Shown here: in pieces, positions 33,426-43,445 of the stretch
How positions within the stretch are numbered: the first letter of the stretch is position 1
Layout: every line of letters begins with the position of its first letter
From: Achatina immaculata
Lineage: Eukaryota > Mollusca > Gastropoda > Stylommatophora > Achatinidae
Length of the DNA stretch: 64,000 nucleotides
Assembly: GCA_009760885.1 (NCBI GenBank)
Contig: CM019704.1
Location: forward strand, 14,057,803-14,121,802
Direction: 5' to 3'
The notes under the pieces: model-generated
Databases searched by the model: none
Told to the model about the DNA's origin: nothing
Seen by the model: the letters and a program-made list of their open reading frames with translations, nothing else
Translations under genes and position numbers: made by a program

Positions 33426-33973
33426 ATAATTGGTGTATAAGTATACAACTATACACTAAGCACTGCAGTAAAGCTGTGATACCAGAATGTATAAAATCGG
33501 AAAAAAGTAGGAGCAGCTTTATTACTTAACGATTGTCAGGAATGGATCTGGTAGGACGTGGAAATTGTTTAAATAGAGACCTGTGACATGTGGTCGGTGG
33601 GTTGTAACTGGAGGTGGTGGATGAGGAACCGGGGAGGGGAGAGAGAGTGACACACTACTGGCCTAGCTAGGTGTGTCACTCTCTCTCTCCTCCCCGGTTC
33701 CCCATCCACCACCCCCAGTTACAACCCACCGACCACATGTCACCAGATCCATTCCTGACACACACCGCCGGACAAGCCACACCTTGCAATTTACAGCTAA
33801 GTACTGTTTAAAAAAAATTTTTTTTAAAAACAGTATTCATGTGAATCTATACTTTATCTCCTCTCTCTATTTCTTCGTCCTGTATATTTTTGTATGATTA
33901 AGGCTCACGCCGAAACGTCACAACTTTGTAATCATTAAGTAATAAAGCTGCTCCTACTTTTTTCCGATTTTAT
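33426..33973. mobile_element. Foldback retroelement insertion with 16-base target duplication
   Basis: 548 bases bounded by the perfect 16-base repeat ACAGAACTGGCCATCA at 33410-33425 and 33974-33989. It contains two large inverted pairs: about 41 bases at 33489-33530 with 33935-33976 (GTATAAAATCGG... against ...CCGATTTTATAC) and about 70 bases at 33589-33660 with 33671-33741 (CATGTGGTCGGTGGGTTGTA against its complement). Between the right-hand arms lies a small hairpin with GGCTCACGCCGAAACGTC. A long variable duplication plus an inverted internal copy fits 5' inversion by a retroelement, perhaps Penelope-like. No protein is encoded. Confidence 0.7.
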
Positions 33974-34840
33974 ACAGAACTGGCCATCATGCTTTTTCAT
34001 CTGGTCTGGTTCGTGGTGTTTCCAATTAATTCAGATGCTTTGCAAATTCCATGTCACTTGGTAAGCCCACTAAGAGAGTTTTATACTGGCCTTCCTCTCT
34101 TCCTTTTTCCTGGACTTGTCCTATCATCACTAGGTTCTCCAGCTTCCTGTCTTCTCATGACATGTCTAAGAAGTTTTGATCATCATTTTCTTATCATTTT
34201 AACTAGTTTTCATTGTTATGAAACTTATTTGAGGACCTATTCATTTGTTTTTCTCTCTGCCCAGGCTATCTGTTGTTTCTTCTGCCAAAACTACATCCCC
34301 GTTGCTTCCATTTTCTTTGTCCTTTTTTGTTGATTGTTCAAGTTTCACAGCCATATAGTAATATTGCCTCTGCAGAGCACTGTGATACTCTCTTCCTTGT
34401 TTTCATGGACATCTTCTTGTCTGTTAGTTGTTTCATTTCAAAAAAGCTTCCTTTGCTTATCTATTCATGATTGTATTTCACTTGTGCTTGCCTTCAGCTG
34501 ATATTGTTGTTTCAAGGTAACTGAATTCTTATCTGCTTGTCTTCCTGTATGAAAGGATGGTGAACTTTGGTATGTTTATTCCTTTTGATCTTACCACTGC
34601 TTCTGTCTTGTTGCTGTTTAGCTGTAGGCCTCATTTATTCTCTCTATAATAATCATATTGACAAGTTTTGCAAATTGCTTTCACTTTCTGCTATGGACAA
34701 ATTATACGAACTAACTCTTAAATTTATTCCTCTGGTCTTTAAGAGTTCATGAAAACAACTGCTGCCTTCAGAGAATGAGTGGAGGCTGTTTCTTAGTGTA
34801 AGCCCAAGTGTGGATGCATTAGTGTTGCCTTAAGTGGAGC

Positions 34841-35135
34841 CGCGCTAGTGTAGTGGATTAGACACTCGCTTGTCGACCAAGCGACCCGGTTTCAATTTCC
34901 ACCCACCACAGCGGCAGTCAAACCATGGCTCGCTCCCGGGGTTCACTCAGCCTCAAGAAAAAATGGGTACCAGGGTCAAAGCTTTGGGAAGGAAGAGAAT
35001 GGCACCGCTAGCTACGGAGTTCGTGCTGATGGCGACACTAGTCGGCAGTTTCTGGTCAACTATTGACTAGGCAGCAGAGCACTTATGGTCTGACTGTGTG
35101 TAATGAGTCTGGTTCATAACTCATACCTTTGCCCT
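34841..35135 (+). mobile_element. tRNA-headed SINE, type 3
   Basis: The head reads CTAGTGTAGTGGATTAGACA and the B-box-like GGTTTCAATTTCC. The body has GGTTCACTCAGCCTCAAG, AAATGGGTACCAGGGTCAA and GCTACGGAGTTCGTGCTGAT. The tail is ACCTTTGCCCTTACCTTTTA. The end resembles the other SINE tails but the head differs. Confidence 0.75.
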
Positions 35136-35254
35136 TACCTTTTACACTGTCTTAAAACGGTCATGCCTATAATGACTACTCAAGCCACACGGACTAAAAC
35201 TAAATACAACCAGTCGCAGCCACATTATTTAAGGCAAACTCTTTTGTGACCCAC

Positions 35255-35417
35255 CAATAATCCAATGGCCGTGAGGCTGACATTCAGCTCCTGCTGCTGA
35301 AGGCCAAACTTCGCTGCCACCTGGACCACAACCTGGAGGTAGGCAGGCCTTATGATTGGTAGGAAGTCCGTGACGACCAGTTGTAGGCACTGAAAAGCTT
35401 GTTGGATTAGTTTCTCT
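35255..35417 (-). CDS. MON2: MON2 exon
   Basis: 163 bases. One base completes the glycine codon from exon 37927-38102, then 54 codons follow. Acceptor TTCCAG, donor GTGGGT. It encodes [20 protein letters not shown], then [20 protein letters not shown] and SLTAIGLL. Both [13 protein letters not shown] and QELN-SLT-IGLL are hallmark MON2 blocks, and the next exon begins WNISD as in vertebrates. Confidence 0.96.
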
Positions 35418-35489
35418 CTGGAAGAAAAACAAAAGAGAAATGAACTGGTGACATGTTGGATGCAAAAACAAAACAAATCAAAACAAAAG

Positions 35490-35615
35490 AACAAATCCAG
35501 TTACACCATAGATGAACTTAAACAAAACAAAAGAACAAATCCAGTTACGCCATAGATGAACTTAAACAAAACAAAAGAACAAGTCTGGTTACGCCATAGA
35601 GGAACTTACAATTAC
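35490..35615. repeat. Minisatellite, about 46-bp unit, 3 copies
   Basis: AACAAAACAAAAGAACAAAT then CCAGTTACGCCATAGATGAA repeated three times in the intron beside MON2 exon 35255-35417. Confidence 0.85.
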
Positions 35616-35959
35616 ATTGTTACTGCTGAAATCTTCCTTGACCAGATGACACATTACAGGAGTGTGATGTGGCAGTAAAAAGTCTGGCCGCTATTCTTCT
35701 TTCCCTAACTCCAGAAACAACCACGTATCCATTTCTAAAGATGTGTCGGTGGAACTACTGATATGCAGTTACCACTACGTCACTTAGGACGCCCATGCTG
35801 GATGCAAGTCACTAGGAAATACTAATGTTCTTGTAGCAGGCATGTTAACAGACACATCATCATCATCATCATCATCAACGCTCAAACTTTTTGTCCCAAG
35901 GGAACTAAGGGAACTCGCGGAACTCCTGAATTAAAATATTTATCGCCACTCATTTTTCG

Positions 35960-37735
35960 CTTCATCTCTCTCTCTCTCTGAACCTTAAGTGCCCAGGGCA
36001 CATGGGGCTTCCGCAAGGGTTTTCCACAAATGTCTGTCCTTTGCCTTTTTTTCTGCTCTTGCCCAGGTGAGCCCTCTATTGCTCAACATCCTTTCTGTTG
36101 TTCTTCTCCATGTCTCTTTTGGTCTACCCTTACTTCTGTTCCCCTGTGGTGTCCACCTTAGTGCTATTTTTGGTAGTGAGTTGTCAGTCATTCGAAGCAC
36201 ATGTCCCAACCATCGCCAGCATCTTTCCTCAATAATTGTTGTCAGTGGTTTCATCTGCATTTCTGCTAATAAGATGTTATTTCTTATGGTGTTTGGCCAA
36301 AATATTTTTCTAATTCTTCGTAAACATTTAGTCTGGAAAGAATCAACTTGTTTTCTATGGTTTTGGTGATTTTCCAGCATTCACTTCCATAGAGTAGTAC
36401 ACTTAGAACCTTACTCTTAAATATCCTGATTTTCATATTTATGCTTAGTTTTTTTTATTTCCATATATTCTGCAGCATTGCAAAAGCCTGGTTTGCTCTA
36501 GTAAGTCTGCTGTTGATGTCCTCTGTGCTGTCTCCATTTTCTACTACTCTGCTGCCAAGGTATACAAATTCGTTGACCTCCTCCACTAACTTGTTATCTA
36601 CTCTGAGTACATTTCTGTTGTTCACATTTTGCTTCATTAACTTTGTCTTTCCTACGTTGATCTTTAGTCCTATGTTGTTTGCATTCTGAGTTAGCTTGTT
36701 TATTTTATCTTGCATATCTTTGTGACTGCTTGATAATAGACAAATGTCGTCCGCAAAGTCAAGGTCCTCCAGCACTGTGTCAAGGGTCCATTGTAATCCT
36801 CTGCGTTTATCTGATGTTGCCTCCTTCATTAACCAGTCTACTGCCAAGATAAATAATGTTGGTGATAGTACACATCCCTGTTTCACTCCTGTTTGTACCC
36901 TAAAGCTGCTGGAGGTATGTTCTCCACAGATCACTTTGCACTGAAAACCCTCGTATAGGGCTTTGATTACATTAACTATTTTATGGGGGAGGCCATGCCA
37001 TCTTAGGATTTTCCACAGTGCATCTCTGTTGACACTGTCAAAGGTTTTCTCAAAATCTATGAATAATGCATATGTTGTGCTATGCCACTCATTTGCCTGT
37101 TCTAATATTTGTCTAAGTACAAATATGTGTTCTATGCATGATCTTCCTTTCCTAAATCCTGCCTGCTCTTTCCGAAGTTTTTCCTCAAGTGTTGGTACAA
37201 TTCTGTTGATGATTATTCTGCAAAATACTTTACTGGTGAGTGGCAGTAAGGTAATGCCTCTCCAGTTCCTGCAATCTCTGAGGTCACCCTTCTTTGGTAG
37301 TTTTACTATAAGCCCAGTTTTCCACTCATCTGGGGCTTTTTCTAGATCCCAAATTTGTTGTAATATCCGGCAAAGTTGTTTTGGTATTTCTGTTTCTTCT
37401 GCTTTCAACATCTCAGCAGTCACTTCATCTTCACCTGGTGCCCTGTCTGATTTTAGCTTTTTTATCGCCTCCTTTACTTCATTTATTGTTATTGGTCCTG
37501 TATTGATGTTTAGTTCCGTTTTTGCTTCAGGTATGTCTATTGTTTGTGCTGCTTGTGTTCTGTTTAGTAGGGTGTTAAAGTGTTCCCTCCATCTTTCAAT
37601 TTTTTCTCTTTCTCCACTGACCAGTTCTCCATTTTGTGTTCTTACTGCACTTTCACATCTTGTGTTGAAGTTACCTGTCATCTGCTTTGTGATTTTATAT
37701 ATGGTTTTCATGTCATTTATGTCCCCCTAAATGGG
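35960..37735 (-). mobile_element. LINE-F, nearly complete RT region
   Basis: The best-preserved LINE in the window. The minus-strand frame 36455-37711 encodes the RT fingers and palm in order: SDRAPGEDEVTAEMLK, WKTGLIVKLPKKGDLRDCRN, WRGITLLP, EQAGFRKGRSC, ALFIDFEKTFDSVNR (motif A), GVKQGCVLSPTLF (motif B), LDFADDICLLSS (motif C), KTKLM and YLGSR. After a frame break between about 36455 and 36380 it continues (35985-36380) with QTKCLRRI, GHVLRMTDNSLPK and GRPKETWRRT to the end EAPCALGT. No endonuclease domain is seen, so it is 5'-truncated. It lies in the intron between MON2 exons 35255 and 37927. Confidence 0.92.
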
Positions 37736-37860
37736 GGAACCACCTCTCTCTTGATACTCCCAGTAACAGGACTAGCCTGGCTAACGGGGCAGGGATCGCA
37801 TACTGAACTAGAATATGACACGATCAGGTCGGTATCAGTTGTTGACAACCGTATATGAAC
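37736..37860. repeat. Dispersed repeat resembling 47811-48070 and 59220-59460
   Basis: Shares GGACTAGCCTGGCTAACGGG with related wording (AGCCCGGCTAACGGGG at 59235). It abuts the 5' side of LINE-F. It is probably a piece of a LINE 5' region or an independent retroposon. Confidence 0.5.
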
Positions 37861-37926
37861 AATTTATGGGCACTGCGAACTTAAAACTCTGAAGTTGATC
37901 AACAATTTCAAAGTAATCACACCTAC

Positions 37927-38102
37927 CCGTGATCCCTGGTCACTGCTCCGATGACCCCAAGCACGGTTGGCCAGCCGTGTAGAAGGCTGTTCCCGTTGTT
38001 CTGCAAGACGTGCGACACGCTCTCCAGCTGCTTCTGCCTTATGTCGCTGTAGGAGATGGTAGACAACTCTTGGAGGGGAGACAGGATGGTTGCCTGCAGC
38101 TT
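37927..38102 (-). CDS. MON2: MON2 exon
   Basis: 176 bases, starting in phase 0 and ending two bases into a glycine codon. Acceptor TTAACAG, donor GTAGGT. It encodes KLQATILSPLQELSTISYSD, IRQKQLESVSHVLQNNG and LLHGWPTVLGVIGAVTRDHG. Vertebrate MON2 has the matching order DIRLKQLE, GWPLVLGV-GAI. These alternate helices fit HEAT-type repeats. Confidence 0.93.
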
Positions 38103-38474
38103 CTGTTAAGAGGATCCAGAAAGAACACCGACAGAAGCATTAAATTAGTACCGAATAACCTAATACAAGCAACGATTATAAAATGAAGCCTGTAATAAGA
38201 GCATGAATACAGTTAAGAGACATCAGTAACCAACAATTACAATTTCGAAAAAAAAAGGTAAGAGAAGGATAAAATCGATAAACGGGGAGAAATTAATAAG
38301 GACAATGGGGGAAAAAAATCACCTGAAATGATTAAAATAAGCAGTGTCTGCTTGAAACAAGCACCGATAACCTTCAGTCATACAGGAAAAACTAATGACA
38401 CCACATGATAGCAAGAAATAATAAAAGCGGAGTACTAATACAAGCACCCAGCTTAACAGGAAGAACTAACAAAA

Positions 38475-38755
38475 GGACTCACTTATGACTGTTAGGTACA
38501 CTCAGTTATGACTGTTAGGTACTAATATTAGCACTCTTGTTATACTGTTCAGAACAGCACTCAGTTATGACTGTTAGGTACTAATATTAGCACTCTTGTT
38601 ATACTGTTCAGAACAGCACTCACTTATGACTGTTAGGTACTAATATTAGCACTCTTGTTATACTGTTCAGAACAGCACTCACTTATGACTGTTAGGTACT
38701 AATATTAGCACTCTTGTTATACTGTTCAGAACAGCACTCAGTTATGACTGAGAGG
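38475..38755. repeat. Minisatellite, 59-bp unit, about 4 copies, in a MON2 intron
   Basis: CACTCAGTTATGACTGTTAG then GTACTAATATTAGCACTCTT then GTTATACTGTTCAGAACAG, nearly perfect. The phrase CTCAGTTA also recurs degenerately on the right (38740-39390), which hints that the array was once longer and was split by the LINE fragments at 38866-39330. Confidence 0.92.
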
Positions 38756-38865
38756 AACTCATACTAGGACTCACTGTGGGAAGAACTAATTATACTTAGA
38801 AAAACAGGTAGTAGTAGTCAGTTACATATGGGAGAACTAAAAATAATACTCAGTTACATTATATC

Positions 38866-39115
38866 TTACATCCTTCCCGTGTCTTCATGCGTCAAGTAGG
38901 ACTCGCAGTGCGTCTCGCCATGAAGCTCTATTTTCGGTGAGCTTCTCAATTCCATAAAGTGATCTGATGTCAATCATCTTAGCCTCTTTCATCGGTGTTC
39001 TCTTTAGGGTCTCGATAGGTAACTTTTCCCATTTGATGTTTCCCATTTGATGGCTTGCTTTGTGATTTTCTGACTGTTTCCTCTTATCATGCGTTCCACA
39101 GATCATCACCAGTCC
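38866..39115 (-). mobile_element. LINE-A relative, 3' fragment
   Basis: The minus strand reads WEKLPIETLKRTPMKEAKMI and ends LRVLLDA, matching the LINE-A C-terminus (RPRETLKRTLLREAKLTGI, LRALCDV). The 3' terminus ATCTTACATCC matches that of copies 1 and 2. Confidence 0.7.
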
Positions 39116-39159
39116 TCTGTACTCCCAAAGGAGTATAAGTCATCAACAAATATTCTCGA

Positions 39160-39330
39160 GCCAGTCTTGTCTTAAGCGAGATGAGATACATCAAACCATG
39201 TCTTTCCCACTTCCTCTTGTTCTTCCTGTATTGTGTGTCTCCATGTCAGTAATGGCCTGCCCCTCTTTCTTTTCCTTTGATGTGTCCAAGCCAAGGCCAC
39301 ATATGCCCACCTTCCTTTCTTGATAACTCA
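39160..39330 (-). mobile_element. Short LINE tail fragment
   Basis: Minus-strand traces of a LINE C-terminus (GRWAYVALAWTHQRKRKRG-like) with frame breaks. Both flanks carry the CTCAGTTACA word of the neighbouring degenerate array. Confidence 0.4.
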
Positions 39331-39574
39331 GTTACACTGGAAAGAACTAAAAATAGCACTCAGTTACGTGGGGAAGAACTAACCATAGCACTCAGTTTTA
39401 AGATATCTTAAAAGTATACAAGGATTAAATTAAGACTACAACAAACCGAGTGGAACAATAAATTCTGATAGGCGAGACAAACAAAGACATAAGAACAATG
39501 CCCTGGAAGTCTGATGAAAACTATCAGCATGAAAGTACGTACTATGGGAACTATACAAGAAATAACTTTCTCAC

Positions 39575-39685
39575 CAGATTCTCGTGCAGTGGCGGGTCAA
39601 ACCTGTAGGCGAGAGCGGCCTTGACGAGGGATGTCACTGCCTCGGCGCCCCAAGATCTCATCTCAGCGTGGGGGTGTTGACAGAT
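39575..39685 (-). CDS. MON2: MON2 exon (most 5' one supported); overall gene description
   Basis: 111 bases, 37 codons, phase 0 at both ends, acceptor CACTGAAG, donor GTGAGA. It encodes ICQHPHAEMRSWGAEAVTSL and ends DPPLHENL; vertebrate MON2 reads CQHPN-RMREWGAEALTSLI there. With the seven exons downstream it builds about 604 codons covering the central to C-terminal HEAT-repeat region. MON2 is a large peripheral protein of the trans-Golgi network and endosomes, related to the non-catalytic parts of BIG/GBF ARF exchange factors but without a Sec7 domain. It works with DOPEY proteins in endosome-to-Golgi retrieval. The protein start and at least one exon encoding roughly the 15-40 residues before this one were not found. 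Introns range from 1.2 to 4.5 kb and are full of arrays and mobile elements. Confidence 0.93.
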
Positions 39686-39924
39686 CTTCAGTGGGAAAAT
39701 AAACAACAATTTCTACTATTATACATGGTCAATTTAGAGCAGAGAAACAACTAAAACATGCAAGTGTTACAGGTGCTAAAGACAGAGCAGAAAAACACAG
39801 CTAAAACAAGCAACTATTACACATAACACATTTTCACAGCACGTTCTATAAACCCTGAACAAGTGGTGAACTCCCATACTCTCTAAAATGATCTGGGAAA
39901 AATGTAAAGATGGATAGTAACCTC

Positions 39925-40235
39925 TAGACCTGATGTGTCTAACTTCAGTGGTCTCAAGGCCCACAACTGTATGCGGAAATCGGGTGGGATACATCTAAAT
40001 CAACTAATTTTTCCCCCAACTAAAATAAAAACGAGAAAAAAAAGTGACAGTTATGAAGTAAAGATGAACTGATTGCATTTGATTAACTTTTCAAGTCTTT
40101 ATTTTAGTTTTTTTTCTGTGCATGTTTTGAAGAAAAGAAATGTTACTCTTAATGAAATAAAGTACATTGTCAAAACAAGTTCACGGGCCGCTAGAAAAGG
40201 GGCTCGCGGACCGTCAGTTGGACAACCTTGCTCCA
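39925..40235. mobile_element. Possible hAT-like MITE
   Basis: The right side reads GGGCCGCTAG and GGACCGTCAGTTGGACAACC, the usual wording of hAT-derived ends. The left side (GTGTCTAACTTCAGTGGTCTC) is a weak inverted partner. The ends are not clear. Confidence 0.3.
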
Positions 40236-40239
40236 GACA

Positions 40240-41095
40240 ACGACTGGTCAAAATGGGGAAAAAAGCACGTCACACTAGGAGCCAACAGGGGGAGCTAGTG
40301 GGAAAGAACAATGCCTATGGTTTTCTGTCCCTGGTATAGCTGAAAAGAACTGTAGAATTGTTGGATGATGGTGACATAAGTTTGTTTCATTGACGAAATC
40401 TTCAATCAGTGCGACACGACGTGGATGGAATCCTAACCAATATGTCCAGCACCAACATATACAGTTCAGGACAACACACACATACACATGCACACCCACA
40501 CAAAATTAGCAATGAAATGTATCCTTTGAACCACTTGAGGCCTTGCAAAGAACAATAGCTACTAGAATCACGACTAAAGGAAGGGACACAACTGCATGAT
40601 ATGTATATTGTCATGGTTATCGCTCTTCCAAAGGTTACATTGGGATCAATAATTGGGCAATTCAGCCTTGAGATATGAAGATATTTGCTTACCAGGTAAA
40701 ACAACTACAAAAGCAAAGAGGAACAAAAAGCCGAAGGGGTGAAAAGTAGCTAAGAATGCATATGAACTGTTGTTCCCCCCCCCCCTCCAGAAAAAAGAAC
40801 AATGTTGTGGCTTAGTATTTCTAATCTTGTAAAATAACATTTAAGAGATTCAAATGTTTTTCTTGTTAAATACAACAATATGTGTTCTGGGGCCTGACAA
40901 GAAGAAACTGTTTAAAAGCTGCACAAACATTTCCTGGCTTTGAGTTTAGAACGTGACAGGGAACTAATGTCTGCAGGATAGTCAAGAGTACAGCCAAGTT
41001 CATGGACGGCGCTTCCGTTCTCAAATTATGGACAAATTGCCCGTCAGGGGCCACTCCTCTAGTAGATACGACCTAACAAGCTGAGAATAAAAGCT
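40240..41095. other. Unassigned stretch
   Basis: No gene or repeat family recognised. A C-run lies near 40777. I looked here for the missing upstream MON2 exon (see rejected items). Confidence 0.35.
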
Positions 41096-41102
41096 CCGCA
41101 GA

Positions 41103-41325
41103 ACAGTGGTTCTCGCTGTTCAAGTCGGGGACACCTGAATCCAGTGATACCTCACCCTCAGTCTGCTCCACTTGTTATTAAATTAAACATGCTCACGTAT
41201 TTCTATTCCACAGAATTTAAAATTCTTACGCGGACCCAAATATGATCCCCACGGACCCCTATATGATCCCCCACGGACCCCTATATGGTTCTCCGCTGAA
41301 TCCAGTCTGAGAACAGCTGCATAGA
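41103..41325. mobile_element. hAT-like MITE
   Basis: The left end CAGTGGTTCTCGCTGTT and the inverted right end CAGCTGTTCTCAGACTG are partners. The interior repeats ACGGACCCCTATATGATCC-like phrases three times. Confidence 0.55.
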
Positions 41326-41437
41326 GTAAGTAACTGGAGCTATATTGATACTTTTGAAAGTAAAACACTTTTCCCTGAGCAAACGGGATGAGAGTAACGT
41401 TTAGATAGGATAATGAGTTTATATAACATTTGTTATA

Positions 41438-41615
41438 TAACAAATTGAGGGAAGAAGAGACAGGGGAATACAGAGAGAGAAGTTACTGGATGGGCTGTCA
41501 GTGTGGCTAGGAAGAAAGTCAGAGGCGGATCTCATAATCAAGTCTAAAGGCAGGGAATTGTGGAGAGAAATGATCGTCTACGCCACGGGGCACGGCACTT
41601 GATTGATAACATTTC
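41438..41615 (+). mobile_element. LINE C-terminal fragment
   Basis: The plus strand reads IEGRRDRGIQREKLLDGLSV, WLGRKSEADLI and ELWREMIVYATGHGT followed by a stop. This is the last 55 codons of a LINE-B-like protein in one open frame. Confidence 0.75.
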
Positions 41616-41774
41616 CGCTTACACATCTCTCATCGTAACATCACCACAACCCACGAAACGTCGTCGAAACAGATGTTTTTGTTTGTAAACAGTATGTGGT
41701 AAGTAAGCATTTAAAAGTTAATTAGCAATTAGTTGGTCAAAGAGACTGACCGACCAATTACATGCCTTCTTAAC

Positions 41775-42160
41775 TGCACGTCTGAGTGGCGAAGTGGTTA
41801 GTGTGTAAGGGAAGAGATATTAACATAGCAAACCTAGGTTGGTTGGCAACCCTAGCGTAAGAAATAATGGGTCAGCAGCTGGGCAGCTCAGGGGTGCGCA
41901 ATTCTGAGTGAGGCCAGTTCGCTGGACCCAGTATATGGAGAAAATGTTAATTTTTAGTCGGTTGGGATTTTGTAAGCTGAGCACGAAGGAGGCCAGCGAA
42001 TCGGAGAAGTCATGTTATTGTTCAAGCGCGAATGAGAAGTTTATTCGTCGAAGGAGAACCAATGTATGCGTAGGTTAGTACTGGTTTATACTCTGTAATG
42101 TGGATGCATGCCAGCTGTGCAGTCGACTCATCCGGTCCAGTTCCGTTCCACTTAGGTAAT
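41775..42160. other. Unclassified sequence with a SINE-like start
   Basis: The start (TCTGAGTGGCGAAGTGGTTAG) is a type 2 SINE head, but what follows is not the usual body. It is GC-richer than its surroundings. No ORF or repeat partner is found in the window. Confidence 0.35.
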
Positions 42161-42695
42161 GATTTAAATAATAGAAATAGCACATATATAACAAAAATTC
42201 TATTATAACATAATTAATCTATGTAAGATGTTAGTGCTTGTGTAACGTGCAAAATGAGGGTTTATATGCGCACATAAACATGTATTTCTGAATTTTATGT
42301 ATATGAATGTTGTACGCAATTATTACCAATTATTACCTCTGATTATATTCAGACACTTAATCTGAAATGATGAAGACGAAAGAAATTGCAAGGAATGATT
42401 TTATGTTAAAAAATCAAACTAACCCACGATAGGTCAGATGTCAGTTATGCCACTGTTGGTATATTTTGGAGGAACCAAATATTAAAAGAAATTGATTTGA
42501 TTTTGTTGATAACAACACAGCTGATGATTAACAACAATTTAACTGATGATTAACTGATGAAGAAACGTATTTGTGTCTTCTTTCTTTAAATGCAATGTGT
42601 TGATATATTATGTGTAACCATCAATCAACATGTACCTACTAAGATAGCAAACAACAGACCACACAAATAGAAAATATAACTTAAAAAATAATTCC
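42161..42695. other. Unassigned AT-rich stretch
   Basis: No feature recognised apart from a short imperfect direct repeat near 42515-42565 (AACTGATGATTAAC). Confidence 0.4.
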
Positions 42696-42697
42696 TA

Positions 42698-42910
42698 CAC
42701 GTGCACTAGTCTCTCATGGCGAAGTTCGGAGGGGCGTTAGTCACCCGGTTGTAGAGATACGTACCCGGCTTCTTCTAGAGCTGGGGAAGGAAAGGCTGCC
42801 TTGTGTGATGCTCACCACATTACCCTCTAGTGTGCTGACAGGCCAAGGAAAATATGCCCATTAACACCATATCTCCTATGTGCCTCTAAGACCTAACAAG
42901 GCTGAACCAA
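42698..42910 (+). mobile_element. tRNA-headed SINE, type 2, degraded head
   Basis: Keeps ACTAGTCTCTCATGGCGAAG, CACCCGGTTGTAGAGATACG, CTCTAGTGTGCTGACAGGCC and ACACCATATCTCCTATGTGC. The B box is deleted. Confidence 0.7.
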
Positions 42911-43034
42911 CCAGCCAGCCAGCCAGTTTACGTCTACCGAAATTTCTCATCAAAACTGATTCTGGCTTAGCATGGAAATTAACTCAGGAGTGACAGAGTT
43001 AAAACTCTGACAAATGAGTAGAAAGCAGTGTTAA

Positions 43035-43445
43035 TATGAGAGTCTGTTTCCAGCGCTCCGTTCCCTCTGTTAAATCTTCTTCCTCAATCTGAGAGTCTGT
43101 TTCCAGCGCTCCATTCCCTCTGTTAAATCTTTTTCCTCAATCTGAGAGTCTGTTTCCAGCGCTCGGTTCCTTCTGTTAAATCTTCTTCCTTAATCTGAGA
43201 GTCTGTTTCCACCGTTCCGTTCCGTCTGTTAAATCTCCCTCCTTAATCTGAGAGTCTGTTTCCACCGTTCCGTTCCGTCTGTTAAATCTCCCTCCTTAAT
43301 CTGAGAGTCTGTTTCCACCGTTCCGTTCCGTCTGTTAAATCTCCCTCCTTAATCTGAGAGTCTGTTTCCACCGTTCCGTTCCGTCTGTTGAATCTCCCTC
43401 CTTAATCTGAGAGTCTGTTTCCAGCGCTCGGTTCCTTCTGTTATA
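43035..43445. repeat. Minisatellite, about 53-bp unit, 7-8 copies
   Basis: CTGAGAGTCTGTTTCCACCG then TTCCGTTCCGTCTGTTAAAT then CTCCCTCCTTAAT. Central copies (43195-43390) are nearly identical. Outer copies have CAGCGCTC in place of CACCGTTC, on both sides, so the centre was amplified most recently. Confidence 0.95.

Larger units (their letters stand above)
32585..34760 (-). mobile_element. LINE-D, outer layer of a three-element nest
   Basis: Minus-strand LINE coding traces: LNSNKTEAVVRSKG, FSYLETTISAEGKH, KQLTDKKMSMKTRKRVSQCS, a degenerate copy of the ILLYGCETW motif, and the 3' part ending in ATTATT repeats near 32585. It is interrupted by LINE-C (32611-33400) and by a foldback insertion (33426-33973). 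When both are removed with one copy of each duplication, the order matches the fragment at 25910-26215. Confidence 0.75.

Noticed and set aside
36963..37730. Plus-strand ORF of 255 codons
   Set aside because: It is the antisense shadow of the LINE-F reverse transcriptase on the minus strand, which carries all RT motifs.
41025..41075. Minus-strand reading LVRSYLLEEWPLTGNLS resembling the MON2 stretch before exon 39575-39685
   Set aside because: There is no GT donor in the required phase after it, the frame stops three codons later, and one conserved residue is missing.
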